DNA of 64,000 nucleotides from an uncultured Bacteroidota bacterium (lineage in GTDB: Bacteria; Bacteroidota; Bacteroidia; Bacteroidales; VadinHA17). The notes beneath the pieces are model-generated. The model made no database searches, had not been told where the DNA came from, and saw only the letters and a list, made by a program, of their open reading frames with translations. Positions 50,283-61,497 of this stretch are shown one piece after another. Position numbers and translations under genes: made by a program. Every line of letters starts with the position of its first letter. Within the stretch, counting starts at the first letter, position 1. Where the stretch lies: assembly GCA_903824785.1 (NCBI GenBank), contig CAIJYD010000073.1, forward strand, positions 1-64,000, in the 5' to 3' direction.

Positions 50283-51725
50283 CTAATTTGAGTATTCAAT
50301 ATTCATATTATAATTCCATTTATCGAAATAAAGGTTTCCACCCCTCCATTCAACTTCCCCACGCTGGAAGTCGTATGGTTCACTTCTCATAAATTGCTTT
50401 GCAGGGTGGAGCGGTCCTGAAATACCTTCATTTATTATAAGTCTGTATGAATCGATTCCGGAAAGAAAAAACTCCCTGATGGAACTTACTTCTGATTTCT
50501 GGAGATCGTATGAGACATCCGCAGGTACCCATCCGGCTCCTTCATAAAAAACTTCGCACCAGTCGTGAAGGTTTTTGCCCTGAGGAGGAACCATCCATCC
50601 GCTCTGCCACCTTACCGGAACTCCCTTGTATCTTAACATTGAGATAAAAAGGAAGGTCTGCATACCACAATCACCTCTTCTGTTCTCATAAACATATTCA
50701 GGAATACTGGGCATAATGGAATATTCAAGAGCTCCTGTCCAGGGAATGTTCTCTTTGAACCAGTAATATATTTTGCGTACAATTACCTCAGCATCTTTAT
50801 CTTGCCCTGTAATACTGTCAGCCAGTCTCTTAATGTTTTCTGTAAAACAGATCTGTGGAGGCTGCTCAGAAGTGTATTTCTTATACTCAGCAGTTGATTT
50901 TTCATAAGGAAGGATCTTAATAGCTGGCAGATTAAAATTCTGAGCGCTTGACTGATAGGTAAAAGAGATCTGAAACACAGTCGGAACTGATTTTTTTGCC
51001 ACCTCTTCCATATATATTGTACTGTGGATTGCAGTATCTGGTGCAATTATATAATTCTGAACAGAGGTACCTGTCAGTTCTGTTTTTTGCTGCCGGGGAA
51101 GGTTGTTTTTTGGCCATGGCAGCCAGCAGCGTATTATCTCCCCTTCTGGTACTGCGTCTGGTTTAACAGTTATGGTATAGTTTATTTTCATGGTTACCGG
51201 TACAACAGGATTGCTCTTATTACCGGCTGCTTTGTAAACTGCTTCAGTATGGCTGAGGCGTAGTGCCATATCAGGATCTTCTGCTATCTGGCGTAGTCTT
51301 TCCTCTTTTTGTTCATAGAATTTTTTGATAAGGATAAGGTTGGAAGATGCTCTTTGAAAATACATCTTTTTCCCGTCAATCAGTCTCCATTCGAGCCATC
51401 CTTTCCTTTCCCATTCCGACTTCTCCTCAGGTGTAAACGACCCCAACAGCTTTTCAATCTGGGCGTAAATCTGCTCTTCACCGACCGGGAAATCGATCAG
51501 GATCCTCTCTGCAATCTGTGCCAGGGAATCAGCCTTGAATTGAAGAGATTCATTATCCTTACATATGGTTTTCAAGGAGTCAGTTAGCTGTTTTACCCTA
51601 CTGAAGTTTCCGGCGTCAAACTCTTTTTTTGTATTTTCCATTATCACTCTGCAGTCGGGTGAAGTAGCGCAGCCTGTAATTACTAAAAGTAGAACTGCTG
51701 ACAGTATTAAATTATTGGTTTTCAT
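50283..51725 (-). CDS. Transglutaminase-like domain lipoprotein
   Basis: Lipobox LLVITGCATSP; RRGDCGMQTFLFISMLRYKGVPVRWQSGW, NLHDWCEVFYEGAGWVPADVS (Cys-His-Asp). Confidence 0.9.
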   Translation of the reverse strand: MKTNNLILSAVLLLVITGCATSPDCRVIMENTKKEFDAGNFSRVKQLTDSLKTICKDNESLQFKADSLAQIAERILIDFPVGEEQIYAQIEKLLGSFTPEEKSEWERKGWLEWRLIDGKKMYFQRASSNLILIKKFYEQKEERLRQIAEDPDMALRLSHTEAVYKAAGNKSNPVVPVTMKINYTITVKPDAVPEGEIIRCWLPWPKNNLPRQQKTELTGTSVQNYIIAPDTAIHSTIYMEEVAKKSVPTVFQISFTYQSSAQNFNLPAIKILPYEKSTAEYKKYTSEQPPQICFTENIKRLADSITGQDKDAEVIVRKIYYWFKENIPWTGALEYSIMPSIPEYVYENRRGDCGMQTFLFISMLRYKGVPVRWQSGWMVPPQGKNLHDWCEVFYEGAGWVPADVSYDLQKSEVSSIREFFLSGIDSYRLIINEGISGPLHPAKQFMRSEPYDFQRGEVEWRGGNLYFDKWNYNMNIEYSN

Positions 51726-51761
51726 CTTTGAAGAATTTTATAGAGTAAATCAACTGTTTTA

Positions 51762-54539
51762 TTACAATAATGTGGAGCTGAATTTGTATTTCCCTGAACC
51801 TGTTTTGTAAACAGCATATCCATTCTCCATTCGCTGAAAAACTATTTCATTGGATATTTTTATTGTCTTTCCGTTTTCCAGAACATTTTCGGCATTGGCC
51901 GCCGGAACATATACTGTTGATGAACAACCGACGGGTACGTCAATCTCAATTCTGATAGTTTCCTTCTCTATTTTCCAGGCTATCCTTGCAATGCCGTAGG
52001 GAGTCAGATTTGAATATGATGCAGAGGTAATGTCGCCGGCAGGCTGTGGCCGGAAGATAATATTTTTGTAACCGGGTTTTTCAGGATCTGCATTCATGCC
52101 GGCGAGCTTGCGGTAAAACCATGTTATCCCTCCTCCAAACATCGGATGATTGCGCGACCCTTTTCCGCTCCATTCTTCCCAGGTGGTTGTTGCTCCCTGT
52201 TCGATCCACCAGCCGTAACCAGGTTGTGTGCGCTGGTTCATCACTGTAAAGGCAAGCTCCTGAAGCCCATTTTCGGAAAGCACTTCAAAGAAGAACTGGG
52301 TGCCGAATATGCCGGTATCCAGATGATCACCATTTGCATGAATTTCTGCTTTCAGGGCATCTGTTACCCGATTCTTTTGGTTATCAGGAAGATCCATTTT
52401 CAGGGCAAAGATATTTCCGCCATTTGGGCCGTATGATCCTTTTACATTATCGAAATATTTATTCTGAAACGCCTTTCGGGTTTTTTCGGCTAGGAGGGCA
52501 AAGTATTTTTCATCATCAGTTTTTCCCAGAGCTCTTGCAGCTTTTGAAGTAAGATCGGCGCAGCGCCACAAGTAGAAGGTGTGTACCATTTCATCCGGAG
52601 GAAGCTTACCGGGTGCAACCCAGTCCCCGAGGTTAATCCACTGATTAGGCTCTGTTTTTACCGGTGCCTGTGAAAACATAATCCCCTGGTCATTTGTCCA
52701 TGTCAGCATATATTTGATATAACCTTTCATTCCTTCATAGTTATTCTTTAATAGGCCGGCATCTCCATAATGCAGATAATATTCCCAGGGCATTATGTTC
52801 ATGGCTGCACCCCAGGCCACTCCTCCTCCGCATCCCGGCTGCCAGGGAGCACCATTAGGGACATACCCTGTTTCAGGATTTTGTGCACCCAGAATGTCCT
52901 GAATCCATTTGGTGTAAAATGTCCGGCTATCAAAGTTATGCATTACCGTTACACACGACACCTGACCATCGCCGGTATACGGAGAGCGCTCGCGGTGAGG
53001 ACAATCGCTTGCAATCCCGCCATGCATATTGTCTGTCTGGCTCCGCCACCAGATTTGGTTTATTTTGTTAAACAGGGGATTGGAACATTCAAATTTCCCG
53101 GTTGTTGTTACATCTGAATAGACAGCTTCTGCCCTGAGCTGTTCCGGTTTGAGCTCTCCCGGCCAGTTTGTAATCTCCACTTCTCTGAAGACGAACCAGG
53201 TGAAACGTGCTGCATATGATTCCGGATCTCCTCCTTTCATTGTATAGGAATTATCGCCCACTGGCGATTCGCAGATATATTTTATGCCGATTTTTCTTCC
53301 GGCTTCACCTGATACATTCATAAGGTGCAGCCAGCCGGAAATCTCCTCTCCGAAATCTACTTTGTAATGACCTTCTCCGATACGCTCTGTTTTCAATGGA
53401 GCAAGACTTTCCATTACCTTGTCCGTAGGAGACATCTGAGCTTTTAAGAAGCCTGCAGGAGCTTTTCTCAGAATGGCCTGTTCCCATTTTGAATCGTCAA
53501 AAGCGGGGGTGTTCCATCCCGGTTGTTCCAGACGGGCATCATAATGTTCACCATCGTAAATAAGGTCCATTACAATCGGACTTTTTGACGATTTCCAGCT
53601 CTGATCGCTTACTATGACCTGTTCTGTTCCATCGGTGTAAGTAATATGGATCTGTGCCAGAAACCTTGGTGTACCATAACCTGCTGTCCAGAAACATGCC
53701 GGATTATAAAACCCGTTACCCAGTATGGCACCGGCTGTATTGGCACCTGTTTTAAGAAGGTTTTTAATATCGTAAGAGAGGTACATTACCCTGTACTCCC
53801 TGAAGTTATCTTTTATCATAATGCCGATTGGTCCCAGATCCGGACGTTTGTCATAAAGGGTCAGGTTAGGGCTAAGTACATCTTTACTAACCTTTTCACC
53901 ATTTACATAAAGTTCAAAATAGCCAAGACCGGTAACATAAGCGCGGGCCGATTCAACTGTTTTATTTACAGAAAAATTTTTCCGTAACAGAGGCGCGTTT
54001 GGAGGTAGTTTATCTGCAGGCGTATTCAAGGGCGAGGCAGCAGGGCCATTTCCCCTTGGTGAACGGGGTTTGGGCAAGGGAGATTCGTCCTGCCATGGTG
54101 CTCCTATCCATTGAGCTTTCCATTCACCCGGATTCAGAAAACCCATACTCCAGAATGCAGGTTCGCTCCAAACCGAAATTTTACCTTTATTGTCCCAGAC
54201 TCTTACCTGCCACCAGCAGTCGAGGCGGGAGGACAATGGCTTGCCACCATATTCAATATTTATCGATTCAGATGAAATCATCTTTCCACTGTTCCACAGA
54301 TCCGGCTTGCCACTTAAAAGCTTATCTTTTGAGCCGGCAACTCTTATCTCCCAGGCAGTCTGCATCTCTCCGCGTTCATCGTCAGAAGCTCTGTTTATCC
54401 ATGAAAGTCGCGGTTTAAGAACGTCAACTGCCATTGGATCGTTAAGGTTTTCACAGGTTAACCTGCCGGGAATGATTGTTGCATTTATCAATCCGCTTAT
54501 CAATACCAGACAGAAACTTAAGAGTATTTGCTTTTTCAT
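51762..54539 (-). CDS. Alpha-L-rhamnosidase (GH78-like)
   Basis: ENLNDPMAVDVLKPRLSWI, GYFELYVNGEKVSKDVLSP, DCPHRERSPYTGDGQVS, WGAAMNIMPWEYYLHYGDAGLLKNNYEGMKGYI, TTTWEEWSGKGSRNHPMFGGGITWFYRKLAG. Confidence 0.94.
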   Translation of the reverse strand: MKKQILLSFCLVLISGLINATIIPGRLTCENLNDPMAVDVLKPRLSWINRASDDERGEMQTAWEIRVAGSKDKLLSGKPDLWNSGKMISSESINIEYGGKPLSSRLDCWWQVRVWDNKGKISVWSEPAFWSMGFLNPGEWKAQWIGAPWQDESPLPKPRSPRGNGPAASPLNTPADKLPPNAPLLRKNFSVNKTVESARAYVTGLGYFELYVNGEKVSKDVLSPNLTLYDKRPDLGPIGIMIKDNFREYRVMYLSYDIKNLLKTGANTAGAILGNGFYNPACFWTAGYGTPRFLAQIHITYTDGTEQVIVSDQSWKSSKSPIVMDLIYDGEHYDARLEQPGWNTPAFDDSKWEQAILRKAPAGFLKAQMSPTDKVMESLAPLKTERIGEGHYKVDFGEEISGWLHLMNVSGEAGRKIGIKYICESPVGDNSYTMKGGDPESYAARFTWFVFREVEITNWPGELKPEQLRAEAVYSDVTTTGKFECSNPLFNKINQIWWRSQTDNMHGGIASDCPHRERSPYTGDGQVSCVTVMHNFDSRTFYTKWIQDILGAQNPETGYVPNGAPWQPGCGGGVAWGAAMNIMPWEYYLHYGDAGLLKNNYEGMKGYIKYMLTWTNDQGIMFSQAPVKTEPNQWINLGDWVAPGKLPPDEMVHTFYLWRCADLTSKAARALGKTDDEKYFALLAEKTRKAFQNKYFDNVKGSYGPNGGNIFALKMDLPDNQKNRVTDALKAEIHANGDHLDTGIFGTQFFFEVLSENGLQELAFTVMNQRTQPGYGWWIEQGATTTWEEWSGKGSRNHPMFGGGITWFYRKLAGMNADPEKPGYKNIIFRPQPAGDITSASYSNLTPYGIARIAWKIEKETIRIEIDVPVGCSSTVYVPAANAENVLENGKTIKISNEIVFQRMENGYAVYKTGSGKYKFSSTLL

Positions 54540-54780
54540 TTTATTTTGCGAATTAATTAAAGGAGCTTAATCAAACTTTCTGAACCATTCATAATGATAT
54601 CAGAATTTTGACTTTCTTTATGAGATAAAGTTAAATAAATTCACCTTTTATTTTTATAAATTGATTGATTTGACCAGTATATGTTATCTGAAATATTATT
54701 ATCCGGTAAATTATTATAATTATTACTATGTTTTGCTGACACAATAAGGATTGTGGCTCCTGCAAACAAATCAAAATTCA

Positions 54781-57051
54781 ATGGCCATGAAAAAAAATAT
54801 CTGCTTATTAATAACTTCAGTCTCCCTGCTGCTTTGCTCCTGCGCTCAAAGAGAGGGTGATCCGGTTGATTTTGTTAATCCTTACATTGGTGGTATCAGT
54901 CCTCTGCTCGAGACCACTGTTCCTCTGGTTAATCTTCCAAACAGCATGATGCGGATTCATAAGCTTCCCGGAAATTATCAGGCTGAGAAGATTAACGGAT
55001 TCCCATTCATCCTTGGCGGGCATCGTAATGGTACAGCAGGATTGCTGATGCCTGCCGCAGGCAATATTTCTTTTGACCGGAAGGAGTGGGCAAGTTATTA
55101 CGATCATGATTATGAGGTGTGTAAGCCCTATTATTATTCAGTATGGCTTGAAGACCCTGACATTAATCTTGAACTGACTGTAGCGGAAAAGTCATCATTC
55201 TATAGGATCGCATGGAATAAGAGAGATCAGAAGCACCTGATGCTGGCTCTAAATAACATCGGTTCAATTAATGTTATCGATAATAATACTCTGGAAGGTT
55301 ATGAACTCTACAGAAATGAGGTAAAGATTTTCTTTTATATTAAGACCGAAAAGAGCTTTTCGGCTGATTTCATGCCTGAGACAAATGGAAACTCTGCACA
55401 GGGTATTGCTGGTGCTGAAAAAGAAAAGCCTGCTGTCAGGCTAACCTTTAATATAGGTGAAAAAGAAAAAACAGCCATTAAGATGGGAATCTCTTTTGTT
55501 GATGCCGGGCAGGCAAAAAGAAATCTTGAAAATGATATCCCTGACTGGAATTTTGAATCGATAATGGCAAAAGGAAGGGAAAAATGGAACAATGCTCTCG
55601 GGAAGATTGAAGTGAAAGGCGGGACAACAGACCAGAAATTTGCTTTTTATACGGCACTATACCGGACTTACGAACGGATGGTTAATATTTCAGAAGAGGG
55701 ACGTTATTATAGCGGATATGATAAATCCATACATAATGATAATGATACGCTTTTTTTTGCAGATGACTGGATGTGGGATACTTACCGTGCCGCACATCCT
55801 CTGCAAGCAATGCTGAACCCCGGTCTTGAGAGTCTGAAAATTCAATCTTATGTACGGATGTATGAACAGAGCGGATGGATGCCCTCTTTTCCGATTTTAA
55901 CCGGCGATGTACCATGTATGAATGGTCATCATTCCGCTGCAATAATCGCGGATGCTTACTTTAAAGGGATCCGAGGTTTTGATATTGAAAAAGCATATGA
56001 AGGCCTCAGGAAGAATGCAATGGAGGCAACCATGCTGCCATGGCGTAATGGACCGATGTGTTCGCTCGACACCTTTTATCTTGAAAAAGGATATTACCCT
56101 GCATTGAATATAGGAGAAAAAGAGACAGTTGCAATGGTTCATCCCTTTGAGAAAAGGCAGGCAGTGGCAATCACCCTTGGACATAGCTATGATGACTGGT
56201 GTCTGGCACAGCTTGCAAAAGCACTGAACAAAAATGAAGATTATGAATATTTCCTTAAGAGGTCGCATAATTTCTATAATCTTTTTAATAAGGAAACAGG
56301 CTTCTTTGAACCCCGAAATACTGAAGGCAGCTGGGTGAAGGATTTTGACCCGAAGTTTTCCGGAGGATTGGGGAACCGCGATTATTACGATGAAAACAAT
56401 GGGTGGACCTATCTCTGGGATGTACAGCATGATATTGCTGGTCTTGTGGATTTGCTTGGCGGAAAAGAGAAGTTCGTGAAAAAACTTGATCAGCTATTTA
56501 TTGAAGAGCTTGGAAAATGGAAGCCGGATTACCTTCAGCAGATGCCTGATGCTACCGGTCAGGTTGGCCAGTTTGTGATGGGTAACGAGCCAAGTCTGCA
56601 TATACCGTATCTGTACAATTATGCCGGAGCACCATGGAAAACACAGAAACGCATCAGGATGCTCCTTGATACATGGTTTCCAAATACTCCATTCGGTATT
56701 CCCGGCGATGAAGATGGGGGAGGGTTATCCGGATTTGTCGTATTCTCAAGCATGGGATTTTATCCGGTAACACCCGGAATTCCTGCCTTTAATATTGGAA
56801 GCCCTCTCTTTAAAGAAGTCTCGGTTAAGCTTCAGAACAATAAAATTTTCAGGATAGTTGCCAAAGAGAGCAACCGGCAAAACAAATATATTCAGAAAGC
56901 TTTTCTCAATGGCAAAGAATGGAATAAACCATGGTTTAGCTGGGATGATATAAAAGATGGCGGCGAGCTGGTTCTTGATATGGGTTCGCGACCAAATTAT
57001 ACCTGGGGTTCCGACCCTGCTGATTCCCCACCATCCAGACTGAATAACTGA
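54781..57051 (+). CDS. GH92 family glycosyl hydrolase (alpha-mannosidase-like), lipoprotein
   Basis: VDFVNPYIGG, AFYTALYRTYERMVNISEEGRYYSGYD, FFADDWMWDTYRAAHPLQAMLNP, FVMGNEPSLHIPYLYNYAGAPWKTQKRIR, GIPGDEDGGGLSGFVVFSSMGFYPVTPG. Start refined from 54751 to 54781. Confidence 0.95.
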   Translation: MAMKKNICLLITSVSLLLCSCAQREGDPVDFVNPYIGGISPLLETTVPLVNLPNSMMRIHKLPGNYQAEKINGFPFILGGHRNGTAGLLMPAAGNISFDRKEWASYYDHDYEVCKPYYYSVWLEDPDINLELTVAEKSSFYRIAWNKRDQKHLMLALNNIGSINVIDNNTLEGYELYRNEVKIFFYIKTEKSFSADFMPETNGNSAQGIAGAEKEKPAVRLTFNIGEKEKTAIKMGISFVDAGQAKRNLENDIPDWNFESIMAKGREKWNNALGKIEVKGGTTDQKFAFYTALYRTYERMVNISEEGRYYSGYDKSIHNDNDTLFFADDWMWDTYRAAHPLQAMLNPGLESLKIQSYVRMYEQSGWMPSFPILTGDVPCMNGHHSAAIIADAYFKGIRGFDIEKAYEGLRKNAMEATMLPWRNGPMCSLDTFYLEKGYYPALNIGEKETVAMVHPFEKRQAVAITLGHSYDDWCLAQLAKALNKNEDYEYFLKRSHNFYNLFNKETGFFEPRNTEGSWVKDFDPKFSGGLGNRDYYDENNGWTYLWDVQHDIAGLVDLLGGKEKFVKKLDQLFIEELGKWKPDYLQQMPDATGQVGQFVMGNEPSLHIPYLYNYAGAPWKTQKRIRMLLDTWFPNTPFGIPGDEDGGGLSGFVVFSSMGFYPVTPGIPAFNIGSPLFKEVSVKLQNNKIFRIVAKESNRQNKYIQKAFLNGKEWNKPWFSWDDIKDGGELVLDMGSRPNYTWGSDPADSPPSRLNN

Positions 57052-57122
57052 TAAAAAATCATTATTCAGCCGGAGGGTATGGTTTCGGTTAAGCTTTTTT
57101 AATAGATATCAAAGAGCGATCT

Positions 57123-57596
57123 TTATAAGACCGGCTTTGCTTCCTCCATAAGTACGCTGTAAAAATAGCCGTAGCCAAAATCTTTGTCAAGTGCTATTTT
57201 TCCCTCAAAGGTAATTACATCACCAACAGATACTTCTTTGTCTGTGGTAACCGTAAGGTCATATAAACCCTCTGATTCTGTGCCATCCTGCAGATGAACC
57301 CAGTTTTTTCCCATAATCTGAGGATTAAACTTTGTTACCTGTCCTTTTACTTTTATGGACTTGCCTGAAAATGACTGTTTGCTTTCGAAAAGTTTTGATA
57401 TTGTTATACATCCATCGCATGGTTCAATGGAAACAGTAATTTTCTCCGTCTGAACAGGAGCTTTATGACTTTGGCTCTCCATGCCCTGACTCTTGTTCTC
57501 TTTTGTAAACGATTCCTTTACTAAAGGACCTGATCCGGGACCTTTGCAAAATGTGAAGGATAATAAAATTGTGAGTAAAATGAGTAGCTTCTTCAT
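57123..57596 (-). CDS. OB-fold nucleic acid-binding-like secreted protein
   Basis: Signal peptide; SGKSIKVKGQVTKFNPQIMGKNWVHLQDGT...VSVGDVITFEGKIALDKDFGYGYFYSVLMEEA. Confidence 0.8.
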   Translation of the reverse strand: MKKLLILLTILLSFTFCKGPGSGPLVKESFTKENKSQGMESQSHKAPVQTEKITVSIEPCDGCITISKLFESKQSFSGKSIKVKGQVTKFNPQIMGKNWVHLQDGTESEGLYDLTVTTDKEVSVGDVITFEGKIALDKDFGYGYFYSVLMEEAKPVL

Positions 57597-57765
57597 AAAA
57601 ATGGTTTTATTTTATTGACTGCAAAAATAATAAAATTATCAACAAAACCGGATTGTGAAATCCGGCTTGTCAGCCATAATTCTGTTTCTCATTTTCTGAA
57701 GCCGGATTCCTGTCATAAATCTAGCTCCAGAATTGGAGTAACATGCAGAAATTAAACCTGTTTAA

Positions 57766-58431
57766 TTATTTATTTCCATTAATCATACCCGAAACAATCC
57801 CTTTGGATTTACCGTTATCAGCCAAAATAACATTGAATAAATGGAATAGTACGAACGCATAAACTACATACTGGTCAAAGCTGTGGACTCTTTTCAGCAT
57901 TCTGTGTATTTTCCCGAGGAATGCGACCTCATGGCCAAGAGCAAGGCCAACTCCGGTAAGTACCAATACCAGAAGAAATCCATAAAATAGAAGGTACAAC
58001 CGTTTCACCATCAGGTAGTGATAGTACTCAGCCTTGTTTTTATCGTTTAGTTTATATAATCCTGTGACTTTTCTGAATCTGGCCTTCAGCTTTTCCTCTC
58101 CCGGTTGTGTTAATTCAATCAAAATCCTTGATATCAGCAATATAGTTAGACCCATTCCAAGAATTTTATGTATCCCCCAGGTCTTTTCCGTATATTCGCG
58201 TGAGACTGCAATGGCCTGCTCCTGAGTAATAATGACTCCCTTTTCTTTCAATTTATCCTGTACCATTAAACTGTTTTTCCGGGCATTCAGCAAGGTTGAA
58301 TTAAGCAAAACGGTAATCATAAGTGCCGATATAACTAAGAAAGTAAGCCAATGCCAGATCCTTATTGCTGTAGAATGATCCTGCAAAAATGGAGAAGAAT
58401 AGCTGCCTTCCTGATTAATGTTTTGAGCCAT
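57766..58431 (-). CDS. Cytochrome b561/b6-type membrane protein
   Basis: HSTAIRIWHWLTFLVISALMITVLL, WGIHKILGMGLTILLISRIL, YGFLLVLVLTGVGLALGHE, KRVHSFDQYVVYAFVLFHLFNVILAD; conserved TM histidines. Confidence 0.85.
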   Translation of the reverse strand: MAQNINQEGSYSSPFLQDHSTAIRIWHWLTFLVISALMITVLLNSTLLNARKNSLMVQDKLKEKGVIITQEQAIAVSREYTEKTWGIHKILGMGLTILLISRILIELTQPGEEKLKARFRKVTGLYKLNDKNKAEYYHYLMVKRLYLLFYGFLLVLVLTGVGLALGHEVAFLGKIHRMLKRVHSFDQYVVYAFVLFHLFNVILADNGKSKGIVSGMINGNK

Positions 58432-58725
58432 AACCTGATAAATTAATTAGTTTAGAAATAAATAATTGTCCCTGGATGAATTAACTGCTGCAAATAATAG
58501 AAAAATAGGTTTCATGCTTATATTTTATAATAAATAGCATGAAAAAAATATTAAGTACTTAACCTGATTAATTACTGAACTTTAAATTAAGCATAATTTT
58601 TCACTGATCTCTCCTTTTAATATTCAGGATTCCTTATTAATCCTTATCCGCAGATGGTAATATTATTGAAAATGGCGTAGATTTGTTAGGAATGCAGTAA
58701 TATGCTAAGAACTAAATCTGAAAAT

Positions 58726-59367
58726 ATGAAGAGATTATTATCCGTTTTGTTTTTTTCTGCCATGTTGTCTTGCCTCTACTCACAGGAATTGAAGACCATT
58801 TCTCTTAATCCTCCCGATAAATTGAGAGGATTGCCGGTAATGCAGGCACTGGAGAAAAGAGCTTCAGCTAATGAATTTGGCGGAAGAAAACTAACTAAAA
58901 GTGATCTGTCTGACCTTTTATGGGCTTCAAATGGCATTAACCGGCCGGAAATAAAGAAGCGGACAGCTCCTTCAGCTATGAATTCTCAGGACGTTGATGT
59001 TTACGCATTTATGGAAGAGGGCATTTACCTTTATAATGCGGCAGGGAATGAATTAAAACCTGTAACTGAAGGTGATCATCGTAATTTAATTGCCGGAAAT
59101 CAGTCAGGAGTTGCCGATGCTCCGGTTATATTGTTACTTGTGTCGGATATATCAAGGTTTTCGTCAGGAACAGATTCACTTAAATTAACCTGGGCCGCAA
59201 TGGATGCCGGAATAGTTTCACAGAATATAGCTATTTTCTGTGCCTCTGCAGGGCTTAATACGCGACCAAGAGTGGGGATGGATGTTGGCAGCCTGAGAAA
59301 GATTATGAATCTTACTTCTACTCAGTACCCGCTTTTGAATAATCCTGTCAGCTATCCTGTAAAATAA
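58726..59367 (+). CDS. SagB/ThcOx family nitroreductase-fold dehydrogenase, secreted
   Basis: Signal peptide MKRLLSVLFFSAMLSCLYSQ; EKRASANEFGGRKLTKSDLSDLLWASNGINRP, RTAPSAMNSQDVDVYAF, DAGIVSQNIAIFCASAGLNTRPRVGMD. Start refined from 58702. Confidence 0.88.
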   Translation: MKRLLSVLFFSAMLSCLYSQELKTISLNPPDKLRGLPVMQALEKRASANEFGGRKLTKSDLSDLLWASNGINRPEIKKRTAPSAMNSQDVDVYAFMEEGIYLYNAAGNELKPVTEGDHRNLIAGNQSGVADAPVILLLVSDISRFSSGTDSLKLTWAAMDAGIVSQNIAIFCASAGLNTRPRVGMDVGSLRKIMNLTSTQYPLLNNPVSYPVK

Positions 59368-59538
59368 GATTTCGGGTATTTTAATTAATGTATAAACAGG
59401 ATTTCTGATCCTGCAGCAAAATCTCTTTTAAGCCGGACCAGTACTGTTGCAATTCATCTGTTTTGAAAACATCAGGCGTGGGGAATATTCCACATTTCAG
59501 CTGACAGCATTCCCATTTTTCATTATCTCAAATTTTAC

Positions 59539-59546
59539 TACTTTTG
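59539..59546 (+). promoter_or_regulatory. Bacteroidota -7 promoter element (TACTTTTG) upstream of prfC
   Basis: TAnnTTTG match 45 nt upstream of the ATG; -33 element weak. Confidence 0.35.
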
Positions 59547-59590
59547 TGCCCTCCTGTTAAAGATGAAACTTGTTCTGCAGGAGAAAGTTT

Positions 59591-61192
59591 ATGGATCTAA
59601 AAAGTGAAATTAAAAAGAGAAGGACATTTGCCATCATCAGTCACCCTGATGCCGGTAAAACAACCCTGACAGAGAAATTGCTTCTGTTTGGCGGAGCCAT
59701 TCAGACTGCAGGAGCAGTAAGAAGCAATAAGATCAGAAAAACAACCACTTCTGATTTTATGGAGATAGAAAAACAGAGGGGGATCTCAGTCTCAACATCA
59801 GTAATGGCATTCGATTACAACAATATCAGGGTTAATATTCTGGATACCCCCGGACATAAAGACTTTGCTGAAGATACTTATCGTACACTTTCGGCTGTTG
59901 ATAGTGTGATTCTTGTGGTTGACTGTGTGAAAGGAGTGGAGGAGCAAACCAGGAAACTGATGGAAGTGTGCAGGATGAGAAACACACCTGTAATGATCTT
60001 TATCAATAAGATGGACAGGGAAGGTATTCATCCCTATGATCTGCTTGATGAACTGGAGAGCGAGTTAAAAATTGCAGTATGTCCCTATACCTGGCCAATC
60101 GGAAACGGGAAACAGTTCAAAGGGGTCTATAATCTTTTTAAAGAAGAGGTGCAGATCTACTCTCCTGAAAAAACCAGTGTTTCAGAAAGCCTTATCAGTA
60201 CAAAGGATATTAAGGATCCAAAACTGAGGGATTATGTAGGGATTGAAAATATAAACAGACTATGGGAAGAGATTGACTTTGTGGGCAGTATGTTCGAATC
60301 TTTTAATATGCCACTTTACCGCGAAGGTTACCTTGCCCCATTGTTTTTCGGAAGTGCACTTAATAATTTCGGAGTGCTTGAATTGCTGGAAACCTTTCTT
60401 GAGATAGCGCCATGCCCTGGAGTAATTCAAGGTTCAGAGCGATTGGTAGAGCCTGATGAAGAGCAGCTTACTGGATTTGTGTTTAAAATTCATGCCAACC
60501 TCGACCCTAACCACCGCGACAGGATTGCTTTTATGCGAATCTGTTCAGGTAGATTTGAGAGAAACAAGTTCTATTTTCATACGCGGTTAGAAAAAAAGAT
60601 AAGGTTTTCGTCACCGACAAGTTTTATGGCAAATAACAAAAGCATTGTTGACGAGGCTTTTCCGGGAGATGTTGTCGGCCTTTATGATAGTGGTAATTTT
60701 AAGATTGGAGATACTCTTTCCGAAGGCGAACTGATACATTTTAAAGGGGTTCCAAGTTTCTCGCCTGAAATATTGAGGGAAGTTGTTAACCGCGATCCTT
60801 TAAAAACCAAACAGCTCGATAAAGGAGTAAGGCAAATGACTGATGAGGGCGTTGCTCAGTTATTTATGCAGCAACCTGGGAACAGGAAGATTATCGGTAC
60901 TGTCGGAGAGCTTCAGTATGAGGTTATTAAGTTCAGACTTGAACACGAATATGGTGCCAAATGCACCTTTTCACCCCTCCCTTTTATTAAGGCCTGCTGG
61001 GTAACCACTGATGATAAAAAAGAGCTGGATAAATTTATTGCCAGAAAATCTGGTGCAATTGCCTACGATAAAGAGAATAATCCGGTGTTTTTTGCTGAAA
61101 GCGAATGGATGTTGAAACTGGCCAGGGAAAATTTTCCGGCTATTACTTTTCATGAAACATCAGATTTCAAAATCAAAGCCCTCGAAAAATAG
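59591..61192 (+). CDS. prfC: Peptide chain release factor 3
   Basis: [78 protein letters not shown] at 59591 preferred over 59570. Confidence 0.96.
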   Translation: MDLKSEIKKRRTFAIISHPDAGKTTLTEKLLLFGGAIQTAGAVRSNKIRKTTTSDFMEIEKQRGISVSTSVMAFDYNNIRVNILDTPGHKDFAEDTYRTLSAVDSVILVVDCVKGVEEQTRKLMEVCRMRNTPVMIFINKMDREGIHPYDLLDELESELKIAVCPYTWPIGNGKQFKGVYNLFKEEVQIYSPEKTSVSESLISTKDIKDPKLRDYVGIENINRLWEEIDFVGSMFESFNMPLYREGYLAPLFFGSALNNFGVLELLETFLEIAPCPGVIQGSERLVEPDEEQLTGFVFKIHANLDPNHRDRIAFMRICSGRFERNKFYFHTRLEKKIRFSSPTSFMANNKSIVDEAFPGDVVGLYDSGNFKIGDTLSEGELIHFKGVPSFSPEILREVVNRDPLKTKQLDKGVRQMTDEGVAQLFMQQPGNRKIIGTVGELQYEVIKFRLEHEYGAKCTFSPLPFIKACWVTTDDKKELDKFIARKSGAIAYDKENNPVFFAESEWMLKLARENFPAITFHETSDFKIKALEK

Positions 61193-61497
61193 CATTTTCT
61201 GTTTTTTCCTGCCTTATTTCCGCACATGTGTGCGAAAATTTAATCTGTTTTTGCTTAAACTTTCTCTCTGTTTTCAGATTGAATTCATCTCTGAAAAATC
61301 TTTATTTTTTTTCAAGTTCATTTCCAGATATTTACAATACAGGATAATTGTTTTTCATTTTTGGCTGATATTTTGGCCTGTTCTTTGTTTATTATCTGTT
61401 GAAAGAGGGTTGCCTCCCTCCGAAAAGGCTTTGTGTTGATTTGATTTCAAAGGCGCTTCAATGTTTTCTGACATTAATCTTTTAACCAGTTAAATTC

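Noticed and set aside
53646-54570. Several + ORFs antisense to the rhamnosidase (113-139 aa)
   Set aside because: Fully antisense to a strongly supported GH78 gene; composition is not protein-like.
59476-59492. GTGGGGAATATTCCAC palindrome upstream of prfC
   Set aside because: Only a 10-bp GGAATATTCC core is symmetric; too short to separate from chance without comparative data.
61152-61439. ORF 61152..61439 (+), 95 aa
   Set aside because: Overlaps the prfC 3' end and continues into T-rich intergenic sequence; Phe/Leu/Ser-rich composition is that of noncoding AT-rich DNA.
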